From the NCBI GenBank assembly GCA_017624275.1, contig JAGANG010000069.1:1-40916 (forward strand): DNA of 40,916 nt, written 5' to 3'. Under the pieces are notes generated by a model, which saw only the letters and a program-made list of their open reading frames with translations, searched no databases and was not told the origin of the DNA. The stretch comes from Spirochaetales bacterium (GTDB lineage: Bacteria > Spirochaetota > GWE2-31-10). A program made the position numbers and the translations under genes. Shown piece after piece: positions 1 through 9,606 of the stretch. Within the stretch, counting starts at the first letter, position 1. Each line of letters starts with the position of its first letter.

Positions 1-79
1 ATTGTTCGCAAGCTTTCTTTGTTCCGATTTCATCTGATAATTTTATCGCTTGTTGTTTAAACTCTTTACTGTATGTCAT
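1..79 (-). CDS. IS3-family transposase OrfA, N-terminal part (cut by window edge)
   Basis: The minus strand reads ATG at 79-77 followed by MTYSKEFKQQAIKLSDEIG and then TKKACEQ up to the window edge. A GAGGTG ribosome site lies upstream at good spacing. The YSKEFK..A..L..E.G pattern is the start of the helix-turn-helix domain of IS3/IS911 OrfA proteins, which bind the element ends and are fused by frameshifting to an OrfB integrase. Only 26 codons are visible, so intactness cannot be judged. The gene is divergent from the kinase at 266. Confidence 0.7.
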   Translation of the reverse strand, partial: MTYSKEFKQQAIKLSDEIGTKKACEQ

Positions 80-122
80 TTTTTCACCTCATTTTATTCT
101 CGGGTATTTTGCGACTGTACTT
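1..122 (-). mobile_element. End of an IS3-like insertion sequence
   Basis: The transposase start at 79 and the AT-poor stretch at about 99-120 (CTCGGGTATTTTGCGACTGT) look like the outer end of an IS3-type element, where a terminal inverted repeat would lie. The exact tip and any target duplication cannot be set because the other end is outside the window. Confidence 0.45.
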
Positions 123-185
123 TTATGATAACATTTCATTTTTATCTTAATATTTTTTTTATTTTACAAGCCAAAAAAAATATTT

Positions 186-212
186 TTTACTTGTAATAGA
201 TTGTTGTATAAT
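186..212 (+). promoter_or_regulatory. Possible sigma-70 promoter for the large kinase gene
   Basis: A perfect TATAAT lies at 207-212, preceded by TTTACT at 186-191 with a short 15-bp spacer. The -10 is good and the -35 is weak. It would start transcription about 45 bases before the ATG at 266. The surroundings are very AT-rich, so chance matches are possible. Confidence 0.4.
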
Positions 213-265
213 ATAAGCTTTTTCTTTTGACAGAAATGAAATAAGTGAAATTTGAGGAAAAAAAC

Positions 266-3200
266 ATGGATGTTTTGCCTGAATATCTTATTGTAGAATC
301 ACTCGGAAAGTTATCCGGAAAGTCTCTTTATTGGGCTCGCAGAAAGACTGATAATGCTGTTGTGCTTATAAAGCAGTCGATGACTACCCATTTGTTTGAT
401 ACGGAAATCGAACAATTTAAGCAAGAGTATGAAACCGCCCGACTTATAGGATACAAAGTTTCTCTTCATTTACCAGACGAAAAAAACGGATACGGTGCGA
501 TTATTTATGAATCGTGCGACGGCGTATTTTTAAATCGATTGCTGGAAACGCAACAACTTTCTATTGATGATAAAATTCATCTTTTCAAATCCGCTGCAAA
601 AGCTTTGGGTGAATTGCAGAAAAAAGGCGTAATGCATTTCGGAATCAAACTTGACAGAACGCTTTTGCATAATAATGAAAAAATATTGTTTTTTGCATTA
701 GATGATACAGTCGTATTAAATGAAGATGAAATCTATTTCCCTAAAAATCATCATTATTCGCTGGATGTATTGAAGTATTTACCGCCGGAATTAACAGGCA
801 AAACATGTAAAGTTGCAGATTTCAGAACTTCCTTTTACCAATTGGGAGTAATGTTTTATCGCATTTTCACTGATAAATTTCCTTTTGAATCTTCATCACC
901 GGAGTCTTTACTTTATGCTCAGGCATTCGAAATACCTACGGCACCGCACATTGTGAAGCAGGAAATTCCCGGAAAGATTTCGGCAATTATCATGAAGTTG
1001 TTGGAAAAAGATCCGGAAGATCGTTATCAAACTGCACAAGCTTTGTGTGCCGATTTGGAAGATGATATTGATTCTAAAATAACTTTTGTTCCCGGAATGA
1101 AAGATCGCGGAATTTTTAAGCTTACAAGAAAAGTTTTCGGTTACGACGGACAGCTTGAAGAGTTGAATTGGTTTTGTAAACATATTTCATTGGCAGAAAC
1201 TCGTGCCGTATTTATGAAATGTGACAACGGTTGCGGAAAGAAGGAATTTCTTGGAAGTTTTAGTGAAATAGTGAATAAAGTCGGAGGGTATTATTTCAAT
1301 ACTGATTTTTCACCGATGAGTGGAAGTTTCCCTTTTCACGGAATATTAATACTTCTCGATCAAATTATAGCTTGTATAAAAGAAAATGATAAAACCGAAG
1401 AGTTTATTGATTTTCTTAAAAAAGAAAAAAATATAGAGCCGTATTTGGGGCAGTTTGCGGCATTGTTTCCCGAATTAAAAAATGTTTGTTCGCAAATGCA
1501 TAAAGAAAAATCTGAAAATGTTCATTTTCGTCATTGTTTTTTTTATTTTGCAACAAATGTTTTGCGTTTCTTTACGGAAAATTTCGGCGTATTGACTGTT
1601 TATATTTCCGGATTGAATGCAAAAATGAAGGAAGGTTTGAAAATACTTCGTTATTTGTTGGGAAATTGCAGTCGTTTGATGTTTTTGATTTCCGTATCTA
1701 CTGATGAAGAAAAGGAATATTTTGAGAAAAATCTTAATTCTGATAATGTATTTTTTGCATCTATAAGGTTGCCTGTTTTATCAAGAACCGAAGCGTCTCA
1801 AATGATTGCGGCGTCTTTTCATTGTAATATTGCAGAAACATTGCATGCGGCAGATATGTTGATTCGTCAATCCGGCGGAAAAGTCGGTGTAATGAAATAC
1901 ATTTTGCAACAATGGAATAGAAATAAAGTCCTTTCGTATGAAAACGGAAGCTTGCGATTTAATGCGGATTTGGCAGTACAATATTTTATGCCTAATTTTA
2001 ACGTTACCGAATCTTTGTTAAAAAATAAATCGTCTTTGTCAAAATCATTTCTTCAACTTTTGGCGTGTTTTCCGGTCGGTGCGAAAAGCATTAAGATAAA
2101 AGAAATTTTAAAAATGGAAATGTCGGCATATAAAGATGTTTTGTATGAATGCAAAAATTTTATTACTAAACGTAATGGATATGTCTATTTTCAGCATGAG
2201 AAAGATCGTTATTTTATTTATAAGAATCTTTCGGACAATGAATTAAAATTTTTTCATGTTTTAATAATGCTCGATTTTATTCAGTCCGGAGAAAATGAAG
2301 ATTTTGGTTTTACGATGATGGATCATGCACTTATTGCATTAGACAGTTTAAATGATGAACAGCGTGATTTATTGTTGAATTTATTTATTAAGATAATAGA
2401 AAAAGCAAATTTGACGGCAGCGTTTGAATTTGGATTTCAATTGTGCTGCAAGGTGATAGATTTGTACGGCAATGAAAAATTGAAGCAACACAATTTAGAA
2501 TGTCATTTTTATTGTTTGGCTACGATTCATGCTTTTTTTAGCAAAAATTATGAAATGATGTTGAGTTTTTTTAATCATTTAAATGTTGATGAGTACAAGA
2601 ATGATTATGAAAGACTGAAAGTTCAAGAATTTGTTGCTGAATATTTTTATCAAGTAGGTCAGCTTGATGAGTCTATTGAATTGTGTAAATCAGCCCTGGA
2701 AAGTCTGGGTTTTACGGTACAAGAAAATATTTCTGAATTAAAATTGTTGGTTGAAAAACATCGATTAAGAAAAGAAATTGCAAATCTTAGGAATATTGAA
2801 AGATTGCCGGAAATGACAAAAACCGAGCATATTTTGATAATGCGGTATCTTGCAAAATATATTCCGATTGTTTCTTTTTTACGGGTAAGAGATGCGGAGT
2901 TTTTATCGTGTCAAATGTTGAGCTTTACTTTAAAATACGGAAAATGTTTGGTTTCGCCATTAGGTTTTGCTTTGTACAGTGCTTTTTCCATAGGTGAGCG
3001 ACGAAATTTTAAGGACGGTATTTTCTTTGCACAAAAAGCTTTGGCTATGTTGGATAATATCAATGATGCTGAGTTTTTTTCTGAAACAATTTTCTTTGCG
3101 GTATATTTTGCCGGACATTGGAAGTTGTCACATGAACAAATTTGCTATTGGATAAATAAAGCTGCAAATTATGAAAATGATTACGGATGTTCGAATTTCG

Positions 3201-5827
3201 GCGTTATTTGTAATAATATTTTACCGTTGTATTCTTGTTTGTCCGGAATGCATTTAAAGCAGATTTTCTCAAACTTAGACTGTAATATTGTTGATTTTTT
3301 TAATCAAGATGTAGGAAATCCTACTGAATATTTACGAAAAATTTCATTAAAAGTAATTAAGAGTATGTCTGACGGCGGAGAACAAATGTGGACGATATTA
3401 CCTGAAATTGTAAGACAGCCGCAGTCCGGCAAAGAACGCTTCTTTTCCGGTTATTATTCTACTCTTGAATTGTTTTTATCCTTATTGGAAGAAAAAACAG
3501 ACATTATCCAAAATAAGTTTGTGACGGAAGAAAAGTTAGTTAATCCGTTTTATGCAGAGAAGTATTTATATCAAGCTATATTGTTGAAGCTTTCGGTACT
3601 AAGCGGAACTGTTAATAAAAAAATAGGAATTCAAAGAATTCGCAAGATTTTCAAATTATTGAAAAAATATCAAAGCAAAGGTGCAGAAAATCTGGAAACC
3701 AAAATTTATATGATTTCCGGAATACTTGTTGAATTAAACGGTGATTTTGTACTTTCAAATAAATGGTATTATGAAGCATTGCAGGAAAATATTAAAAAGT
3801 CAAATTATCTTGAAGCCGGTTTATGTTTGATTATGTTGATGAAGTTGCAACTTCGTAATGGAAATAAAATTACAGCTTTTGTGTATTACAAGAAAGCTAT
3901 TCAATTTTTTAATTTACTAGGATATTCAGGAGTGACCGGTTATTTTAAAACTCGTTATGAAAAACAATTGGAAGATGATGTAGTTTTAAATGATAATCAA
4001 GTTATTGACTCGGAAAGTGAAATAATTGATTCTTTTGTTAAAGAACTAAAGTTGATTAATAATACATCAGATTTGATTCGTTATTTTATCAAGCAAATAT
4101 CATTTTTATTTCAAACGGATATTTGTTTGGCTGTTTGTTTTGATAAAAATCGTAAACCGATAATCGGAGCGGCAGAGTTTAAAGATTATAACTCAGAAAT
4201 TCATGAAGGTATGATGTTGTCGAAAATCAATGATGATAAAATAGCTAAGTATTTGATTTCATTTGTTTGTGACAATGCATGCAGTGTGAATCTTAACGAT
4301 AAAAAATGGCACAATATTATTTCTTACGACAGATATTTGAAAGATCGCAAGCAACATAATGTTTGTTGTATTCCGCTGTTTGAATCGCAAGATGAAAGTA
4401 TTGATAATCTGGTAATGGTTTTGTATTTGGAAACATCGATACAAAAGCAGGTTTTTTCTGTAGAAAATCAAGTGTTGATACGTGAATTATTTGAAACGTA
4501 TTCAGCATGCAAAAACAGATTGCAATTATCTATAAGTAAAAAAATAGTGTATTCGAGAAAGATTAAGAAATTAAACCAGAAACTTCAGGATATGCGTAGT
4601 AAGTATAATGAATTAACTTATTTGCAATCTCAAGGTTTGTTAAAGTTTGATTTGCAAGGTAAGGTAATCTATTGCAACTCTTTCGGTCGTAAAATGTTGG
4701 GATTGGGAACCGAAACATTGAAAGACGGTTTTTTTATAACGCAACTTTTTGTATCGGAAGAAGACAGAGCTAACGGATGTGCCGATATCGAAAGAGTTTT
4801 GAAATACAATTTCGGCGGTCCGTATGAGTATGAATGGTGTAACGGTTGTTTTGTCAGAGTATCCTGGGCTGTATTAAGAAATAAAAACGGTAAAATTGTA
4901 GGCGGACGTGGAATATTTATAAATATTACTAAGCATGTACAAAATGAAAAGATGTTGAAAGAGCTTAACGAACGACAGGAAGAGCTGATTGCCAAAAGAA
5001 CTCAGTCGTTGAACGAGTCATTATTGCAATTACGACGTTCTCAAAACCGCCTTATTCAAAGTGAAAAAATGGCGTCATTAAACAGTGTTATAATCGGGAT
5101 TTCCCACGAAATAAACACGCCTTTGGGAATAGCGATTACATCGACTTCGTTGTTGAAAGAATCCTGTCATCAATTTGATGATTTACTTGCAAAATCTGAT
5201 TTGGCTAAAGAAAAATTGCAACAAATGAACGGCGATGTGAAAAATACATTATCGATGATTTCTAATAATCTGGGAAGTATAGCTTCGTTGATTAATAATT
5301 TTAAAGATTTGTTGCGTGAACAATCTAAAAGTGAATTGTGTCAGTTTGATTTGAGATATTACATAAATATGATTTATCAGACGCAAAAAACTCGTTTTGC
5401 ACATATTGAACATAAATTTATTTTAAATTGTCCGACGCCTTTTTTATTAAACAGTTATCCCGGAGTTTTTTTCCAGATAATATCAAATCTTATGATTAAT
5501 TCGTTTATACATGGATTTGAAAAACGTGATAATTGCGTTATCAATATTTTTGTAAGTAATGAAGATGAAAATCAGATTAAGATTATATATAAAGATAACG
5601 GGCAGGGGATTTCTGAAGATAGTATTGATAAGATTTTTAATCCTTTCTTTACTACGAAAATAGGACAAGGCGGGCAAGGGCTGGGGCTTTATATTGTTTA
5701 CAATCTTGTTCATGAACGTTTAAACGGTACAATCCAATGTAATTCTTCTTTGGGGAAAGGTACGACGTTTACGATAACATTTCCGAATGGGATTTCACAA
5801 AATCAAAGAAAGGATAGTAATAATTAA
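266..5827 (+). CDS. Giant sensor histidine kinase: degenerate Ser/Thr kinase, AAA-like, helical repeats, GAF, PAS, HisKA, HATPase
   Basis: The protein is predicted cytoplasmic with 1853 residues. Domains in order: protein-kinase fold ~1-275; P-loop NTPase-like region ~290-600; long helical/TPR-like stretch ~650-1250; GAF ~1260-1420; PAS ~1450-1570; HisKA with phosphoacceptor His1614 in SHEINTPLG; HATPase_c with N-box (NLMINSF ~1740), DNGQG and GQGLGLYIV. The order matches trifunctional Ser/Thr kinase/ATP-binding/histidine kinases, so the histidine-kinase half looks active. The kinase half has HFG in place of HRD (~124) and no DFG, and the Walker A site reads DNGCGKKE (~320). Both look inactive. 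ATG 266 is chosen over GTG 245 because GAGG at 254-257 precedes it by 8 bases. The next gene, a receiver-kinase, starts 36 bases downstream and is its natural partner. Confidence 0.9.
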   Translation: MDVLPEYLIVESLGKLSGKSLYWARRKTDNAVVLIKQSMTTHLFDTEIEQFKQEYETARLIGYKVSLHLPDEKNGYGAIIYESCDGVFLNRLLETQQLSIDDKIHLFKSAAKALGELQKKGVMHFGIKLDRTLLHNNEKILFFALDDTVVLNEDEIYFPKNHHYSLDVLKYLPPELTGKTCKVADFRTSFYQLGVMFYRIFTDKFPFESSSPESLLYAQAFEIPTAPHIVKQEIPGKISAIIMKLLEKDPEDRYQTAQALCADLEDDIDSKITFVPGMKDRGIFKLTRKVFGYDGQLEELNWFCKHISLAETRAVFMKCDNGCGKKEFLGSFSEIVNKVGGYYFNTDFSPMSGSFPFHGILILLDQIIACIKENDKTEEFIDFLKKEKNIEPYLGQFAALFPELKNVCSQMHKEKSENVHFRHCFFYFATNVLRFFTENFGVLTVYISGLNAKMKEGLKILRYLLGNCSRLMFLISVSTDEEKEYFEKNLNSDNVFFASIRLPVLSRTEASQMIAASFHCNIAETLHAADMLIRQSGGKVGVMKYILQQWNRNKVLSYENGSLRFNADLAVQYFMPNFNVTESLLKNKSSLSKSFLQLLACFPVGAKSIKIKEILKMEMSAYKDVLYECKNFITKRNGYVYFQHEKDRYFIYKNLSDNELKFFHVLIMLDFIQSGENEDFGFTMMDHALIALDSLNDEQRDLLLNLFIKIIEKANLTAAFEFGFQLCCKVIDLYGNEKLKQHNLECHFYCLATIHAFFSKNYEMMLSFFNHLNVDEYKNDYERLKVQEFVAEYFYQVGQLDESIELCKSALESLGFTVQENISELKLLVEKHRLRKEIANLRNIERLPEMTKTEHILIMRYLAKYIPIVSFLRVRDAEFLSCQMLSFTLKYGKCLVSPLGFALYSAFSIGERRNFKDGIFFAQKALAMLDNINDAEFFSETIFFAVYFAGHWKLSHEQICYWINKAANYENDYGCSNFGVICNNILPLYSCLSGMHLKQIFSNLDCNIVDFFNQDVGNPTEYLRKISLKVIKSMSDGGEQMWTILPEIVRQPQSGKERFFSGYYSTLELFLSLLEEKTDIIQNKFVTEEKLVNPFYAEKYLYQAILLKLSVLSGTVNKKIGIQRIRKIFKLLKKYQSKGAENLETKIYMISGILVELNGDFVLSNKWYYEALQENIKKSNYLEAGLCLIMLMKLQLRNGNKITAFVYYKKAIQFFNLLGYSGVTGYFKTRYEKQLEDDVVLNDNQVIDSESEIIDSFVKELKLINNTSDLIRYFIKQISFLFQTDICLAVCFDKNRKPIIGAAEFKDYNSEIHEGMMLSKINDDKIAKYLISFVCDNACSVNLNDKKWHNIISYDRYLKDRKQHNVCCIPLFESQDESIDNLVMVLYLETSIQKQVFSVENQVLIRELFETYSACKNRLQLSISKKIVYSRKIKKLNQKLQDMRSKYNELTYLQSQGLLKFDLQGKVIYCNSFGRKMLGLGTETLKDGFFITQLFVSEEDRANGCADIERVLKYNFGGPYEYEWCNGCFVRVSWAVLRNKNGKIVGGRGIFINITKHVQNEKMLKELNERQEELIAKRTQSLNESLLQLRRSQNRLIQSEKMASLNSVIIGISHEINTPLGIAITSTSLLKESCHQFDDLLAKSDLAKEKLQQMNGDVKNTLSMISNNLGSIASLINNFKDLLREQSKSELCQFDLRYYINMIYQTQKTRFAHIEHKFILNCPTPFLLNSYPGVFFQIISNLMINSFIHGFEKRDNCVINIFVSNEDENQIKIIYKDNGQGISEDSIDKIFNPFFTTKIGQGGQGLGLYIVYNLVHERLNGTIQCNSSLGKGTTFTITFPNGISQNQRKDSNN

Positions 5828-5863
5828 AATTTATAAAGTTAAAAATACAGGATTGTTGTTGTT

Positions 5864-7468
5864 ATGGAAAAAATGTCTTTTGAGTTTGAAGAAAACGAAT
5901 ATGAAACAAACAGTTGGAAAATTCTTATTGCTGATGATGAATTGGAAGTTCATACAATCACAGCGTTGGTATTAAATAACGTAAAGTTTTTAGGGAAGCC
6001 GTTAGAATTTATCAGTGCATATTCCGGAGCGGAAGCTTGCGAAGTTATGAAGAAAAATCCGGATATTGCATTGGTGCTTCTTGATGTTGTAATGGAAACA
6101 AACACTTCCGGAATCGAAGTGGTAAGGTTTATAAGAGAAGAATTGAAGAATTTATCGGTTCGTATTGTGTTTAGAACAGGTATGCCGGGACACGCTCCGG
6201 AACGTGAAGTTATTGATTTGTATGATATCAACGACTATAAGGAAAAAACAGAATTAACAGCTCAGAAATTGTATACGACAGTTATTGCCGGATTGCGTAA
6301 TTACAGAGATCTTTTGATTGCCGAACAGAGTAAACAGAAAACCGAAAAAATAATGTTGTATTTTCGTCGTGTTATAGATTCGATGCTTTCCGGTGTAATC
6401 GTAATTAATTCAAATTATAAAATAGAACTTTATACTCATAAGGTTTTGGATTCTATATCTGCTGATGTAGAAAAAGACATTACAGGTACTAATATTTTTG
6501 AATCGTTGCCGTTTTTTGTCAGTTATAAAAAAGAAATCGATACAATTTTGGAAAAACAATGTTGTTTGGAGAGAATGACGATTTCTACCGGAAAAAATAA
6601 GATTATCAATCTGATTTTTTGTCCGTTGAATGAAATAGATAATCGTGTAGCTATAAGAGTAGATGATGTGACGTTGCTTATAGAGAAAGAACGCCAGCTT
6701 ATGCATTTACAAAAGCTTGAGACGATAGGAATGCTTGCTGCCGGTATAACTCATGATTTTAATAATATTCTCGGCGGCATTTCCGGGACAGTTTCTTTAT
6801 TGCAATTGGAAGCTCAGGAAAGTAACGATTCTGTTTTTATGAATGCTCAAGATTACAATGAATATCTTGATATGATTTCAAAGTCGGTAACTAAAGCTAC
6901 AGATTTATCCAGAAAATTGATTTCTTTATCCAAGAATAATATTGCAGAAATGAAATGCATAAATTTAATAGATGTGATTACCGCTACCGTAAATATTTGT
7001 AAAGCATCGATTGCCCATTGTGTGAGAATCCAAACTGTTATGAACACGCAAGTCGCTGATATTAACGGAGACAGCAATTCTTTAGAACAGATGTTGTTAA
7101 ATTTATGTATAAACGCAAGCCATGCAATGACTATTATGCGTTCTGAAGATAAATCGGAATGGGGCGGAACATTAACGATAACTCTTGATTACAATAAGGT
7201 CGCACCGAAGGAATTTAATATGATGACCGAAGATTGTTATGTGTTGTCTGTTGCCGATACCGGAGTAGGGATGTCTGAGGAAACCAAAGAGAAGATTTTT
7301 AATCCGTTTTTCTCAACTAAAAAGAAAGGCGAAGGAATCGGATTGGGATTGTTGATGGTAAATAATATAATCAGTACTCATAAAGGCTTTTTGAAAATAA
7401 TTTCTGAGCAGGGAGTAGGTACCGAGTTTAAAATATATTTTCCTGTTTTTATGGATGGCGATAAATGA
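5864..7468 (+). CDS. Response-regulator receiver fused to a histidine kinase
   Basis: The protein has 534 residues. An N-terminal receiver (~18-145) carries the acidic pair in IADDE and the phosphoacceptor Asp in LLDVVME. Its text (AYSGAEA, FRTGMPGHAPERE, YDINDYKEKTELTAQKL) is the receiver type usually found before DUF3369 and HD-GYP domains. Here a PAS-like segment (~165-275) follows instead, then a HisKA domain with H-box ITHDFNNILGG, then HATPase_c with N-box NLCINASHAM, DTGVGMSEE and IGLGLLMV. Both ends of a phosphorelay are therefore in one chain. It lies 36 bases after the large kinase and overlaps prmC by 4 bases, so the three are probably one operon. An AGGA at 5849-5852 precedes ATG 5864. 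The output is unknown because no effector domain is present. Confidence 0.9.
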   Translation: MEKMSFEFEENEYETNSWKILIADDELEVHTITALVLNNVKFLGKPLEFISAYSGAEACEVMKKNPDIALVLLDVVMETNTSGIEVVRFIREELKNLSVRIVFRTGMPGHAPEREVIDLYDINDYKEKTELTAQKLYTTVIAGLRNYRDLLIAEQSKQKTEKIMLYFRRVIDSMLSGVIVINSNYKIELYTHKVLDSISADVEKDITGTNIFESLPFFVSYKKEIDTILEKQCCLERMTISTGKNKIINLIFCPLNEIDNRVAIRVDDVTLLIEKERQLMHLQKLETIGMLAAGITHDFNNILGGISGTVSLLQLEAQESNDSVFMNAQDYNEYLDMISKSVTKATDLSRKLISLSKNNIAEMKCINLIDVITATVNICKASIAHCVRIQTVMNTQVADINGDSNSLEQMLLNLCINASHAMTIMRSEDKSEWGGTLTITLDYNKVAPKEFNMMTEDCYVLSVADTGVGMSEETKEKIFNPFFSTKKKGEGIGLGLLMVNNIISTHKGFLKIISEQGVGTEFKIYFPVFMDGDK

Positions 7469-8310
7469 CTCTAGGAGATTTAAATAAGCAGTTAATCGAA
7501 ATATTAAGTACTTGCCTATTTGTAGAAAGTCCCGTAACAGAAGTTAGATTGATTTTGTCTAAGTTGTTAAAAAAAACTCCGAGTTCGTTTCTTGGTTTGT
7601 CTTTGCAAATGGAAATTGATCGGGAAGTTAAAGAAGCAGCTTTTCAATTTGTAAATGAACGTAAGAATGGGCGTTCCGTTGCTTCGATTTTGGGTTTTCG
7701 AGATTTTTATGATTTACAATTTGAAGTAGATGATAATGTGTTGATTCCACGTCCGGAAACGGAATTTCTTGTGGAATATGTGCTAAATCTCAATATCGAT
7801 AAAGAAATTCGTGTATTGGATGTAGGAGCCGGCAGTGGGACTATTTGCGTGACTGTCGCCAAACATCGCCCGAAGTGGAATGTAGAGGCTCTTGAGGTCA
7901 GTGAAAAGGCAATTAATATTTTAAAACGCAATGTTGATAGCAATAATGTTAATGTGAATATTATAGAGAAAGATTTTTTTAATTTTGAGCCGGCTCATTC
8001 TTATGATTTGATATTGTCCAATCCGCCGTATATTCCTACGGAGGATGTAATGCAGTTATTGGCACGCCATGATGCCGATGATCCGATGTTGGCATTGGAC
8101 GGCGGAAGTGACGGGCTGATTTTTTATCGAGAGCTGAAAGAATTTGCTGAAAAATTTCTTAATATCGGCGGATTGTTGATTATGGAACACGGTTTTGACC
8201 AGAAAAAATCAATGCATGAAATTTTTAATTCCGCCTTGCTTTGTGTAGTACAGACATTGCAGGATTATGCAGGTTTAGACCGTGTTACAATAGTAAAAAA
8301 AATAGGTTAG
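7465..8310 (+). CDS. prmC: Release-factor glutamine N5-methyltransferase
   Basis: PrmC methylates the glutamine of the GGQ motif of release factors RF1 and RF2 with S-adenosylmethionine. The 281-residue length is normal for the family. An N-terminal helical domain contains the family signature VASILGFRDFYDLQF followed by VLIPRPETE. The Rossmann methylase carries the SAM loop LDVGAGSGT and the catalytic SNPPYIPT. The start overlaps the stop of the preceding kinase as ATGA, indicating translational coupling. In many spirochaetes prmC lies beside prfA, but no prfA is visible here. The stop region overlaps the convergent glgC stop by 4 bases. Confidence 0.93.
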   Translation: MTLGDLNKQLIEILSTCLFVESPVTEVRLILSKLLKKTPSSFLGLSLQMEIDREVKEAAFQFVNERKNGRSVASILGFRDFYDLQFEVDDNVLIPRPETEFLVEYVLNLNIDKEIRVLDVGAGSGTICVTVAKHRPKWNVEALEVSEKAINILKRNVDSNNVNVNIIEKDFFNFEPAHSYDLILSNPPYIPTEDVMQLLARHDADDPMLALDGGSDGLIFYRELKEFAEKFLNIGGLLIMEHGFDQKKSMHEIFNSALLCVVQTLQDYAGLDRVTIVKKIG

Positions 8311-8948
8311 ATTACAAAGTTATCTGGTATTTGTGCATCTTTTGGGATGATAACAATTCCGTCTCGTATAAAATAATTTTCACCGTCGAAATATTCTACT
8401 TTTGTTTCATTGGTAATAATGCAATTTTTCCCTATTCGTGCGTTTTTATCTATAATTGCATTTTCTATGACGGTATTTTCGCCTATTCCTATATTTGGCT
8501 TGTTGATTGATTCATTGTATTTTTTTGTTTTATTATTCTCGTAATAATCGGCTCCCATTAAAATGCTGTTTTTTATTTTTACTCTGGATTGGATAATAGA
8601 GCGAATTCCTATGATTGAAGATGAGATTTGTGCATTATTAATTAGTGAACCTTCACATAAAAGAGTTTCATTTATAGTGCTGTTATAAATTTTTGCTGCA
8701 TGTAAATGTTTATAATATGTGATAAGTGATATCCGATTAAAATTAAAGACGGGGGAGAATTTAGTTAATCCGATGTGTGTTTTCCAGAAGGATTTAATTG
8801 TTCCCACATCTTCCCAAAAGCCGTGAAATATATGACCGCAAACTTTATGTTTTTTGATTGCCATTGGGATTATATCGTTCCCGAAATCATCTAAATTGTT
8901 ATCCAATAGTTCCAGCAGAATGTTTTTATTGAATAAATAAATTCCCAT
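8307..8948 (-). CDS. glgC: Glucose-1-phosphate adenylyltransferase, C-terminal half (frameshifted gene)
   Basis: This frame encodes the second half of GlgC. The end of the catalytic domain is seen in MGIYLF and [12 protein letters not shown], followed by a left-handed beta-helix of hexapeptide repeats ([24 protein letters not shown]) ending at IPDNFVI. Read without the first in-frame ATG, the frame extends upstream through NKPYLAS, the usual GlgC text before MGIYLF, so the ATG at 8948 is an internal Met and not a true start. It joins the N-terminal half by a one-base shift at the A9 tract. On its own it would have no nucleotide-binding site. Confidence 0.85.
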   Translation of the reverse strand: MGIYLFNKNILLELLDNNLDDFGNDIIPMAIKKHKVCGHIFHGFWEDVGTIKSFWKTHIGLTKFSPVFNFNRISLITYYKHLHAAKIYNSTINETLLCEGSLINNAQISSSIIGIRSIIQSRVKIKNSILMGADYYENNKTKKYNESINKPNIGIGENTVIENAIIDKNARIGKNCIITNETKVEYFDGENYFIRDGIVIIPKDAQIPDNFVI

Positions 8949-9582
8949 AGATGCCAGATAAGGTTTGTTTATGAATGTTTTTTTTTGAATTACTTCTTAA
9001 TGCAATACTGCATTTAAAATTATTAAGTATTTCTTTATCTTGCGGCTTTTCTACAAAATCGGAAATTACTTGATTGTCGGCCATTTTTACCAGTCCGAAT
9101 AAAGAAGTTTTTTTCTCTTTTATCGGAGTAACAGATATTGTGACATCAGCTTTGTTTCGAATATGATTACGAATAAGCTTTTGAAAGTCCATTGAGTATA
9201 TTTGGTCGCCGGACAGAATTAATACGTATTTTATATTTGGATCATCTTGAATATGACGCAGATTTTTTCGTACGGCGTCGGCTGTTCCTTGATACCAACT
9301 TTGATTTTCGGTAGATTGTTCCGCAGCTAAAATATCTACAAAACCGTTATGAAAATCATCAAATCGATATGTGTGGCTTATGTGTCTGTTTAGTGATGCG
9401 GAATTGAATTGAGTAAGAATGTAGATTTTGTTTATATGCGAATTTAAGCAATTTCCCACTGAAATATCAATTAATCGATATTTCCCGCATATCGGAACAG
9501 CCGGTTTTGAGCGATCTTTTGTCAGCGGGAAAAGTCTTTGACCTCGTCCGCCTCCTAAAATAATGCTTAAAACATTTTTCAT
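8926..9582 (-). CDS. glgC: Glucose-1-phosphate adenylyltransferase, N-terminal half (frameshifted gene)
   Basis: GlgC makes ADP-glucose from ATP and glucose-1-phosphate for glycogen synthesis. This half has the nucleotide-binding loop [13 protein letters not shown], the [15 protein letters not shown] segment, [10 protein letters not shown] and the metal-binding DQIYSMDF, all typical of GlgC. An AAGGA ribosome site precedes ATG 9582. After NSKK the frame crosses nine A residues and then reads unrelated residues to a stop at 8926. Removing one A restores [19 protein letters not shown] and continuity with the other half. The intact protein would be about 424 residues, the normal length. It is the last gene of the minus-strand operon. 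Confidence 0.87.
   Translation of the reverse strand: MKNVLSIILGGGRGQRLFPLTKDRSKPAVPICGKYRLIDISVGNCLNSHINKIYILTQFNSASLNRHISHTYRFDDFHNGFVDILAAEQSTENQSWYQGTADAVRKNLRHIQDDPNIKYVLILSGDQIYSMDFQKLIRNHIRNKADVTISVTPIKEKKTSLFGLVKMADNQVISDFVEKPQDKEILNNFKCSIALRSNSKKNIHKQTLSGIYGNLFIQ
8978..8986 (-). other. A9 homopolymer at the glgC frameshift
   Basis: The coding strand has nine consecutive A residues (T9 on the plus strand). A tract of eight would put both halves of glgC in one frame. It could be a slippage site used by polymerase, a true mutation or an assembly error. Confidence 0.85.
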
Positions 9583-9606
9583 TGATTATCCTTTTTACAA
9601 AACAGC

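Noticed and set aside
245..265. GTG 245 as the start of the giant kinase
   Set aside because: It has no good ribosome site, and the text between GTG and ATG 266 itself contains the GAGG site for the ATG.
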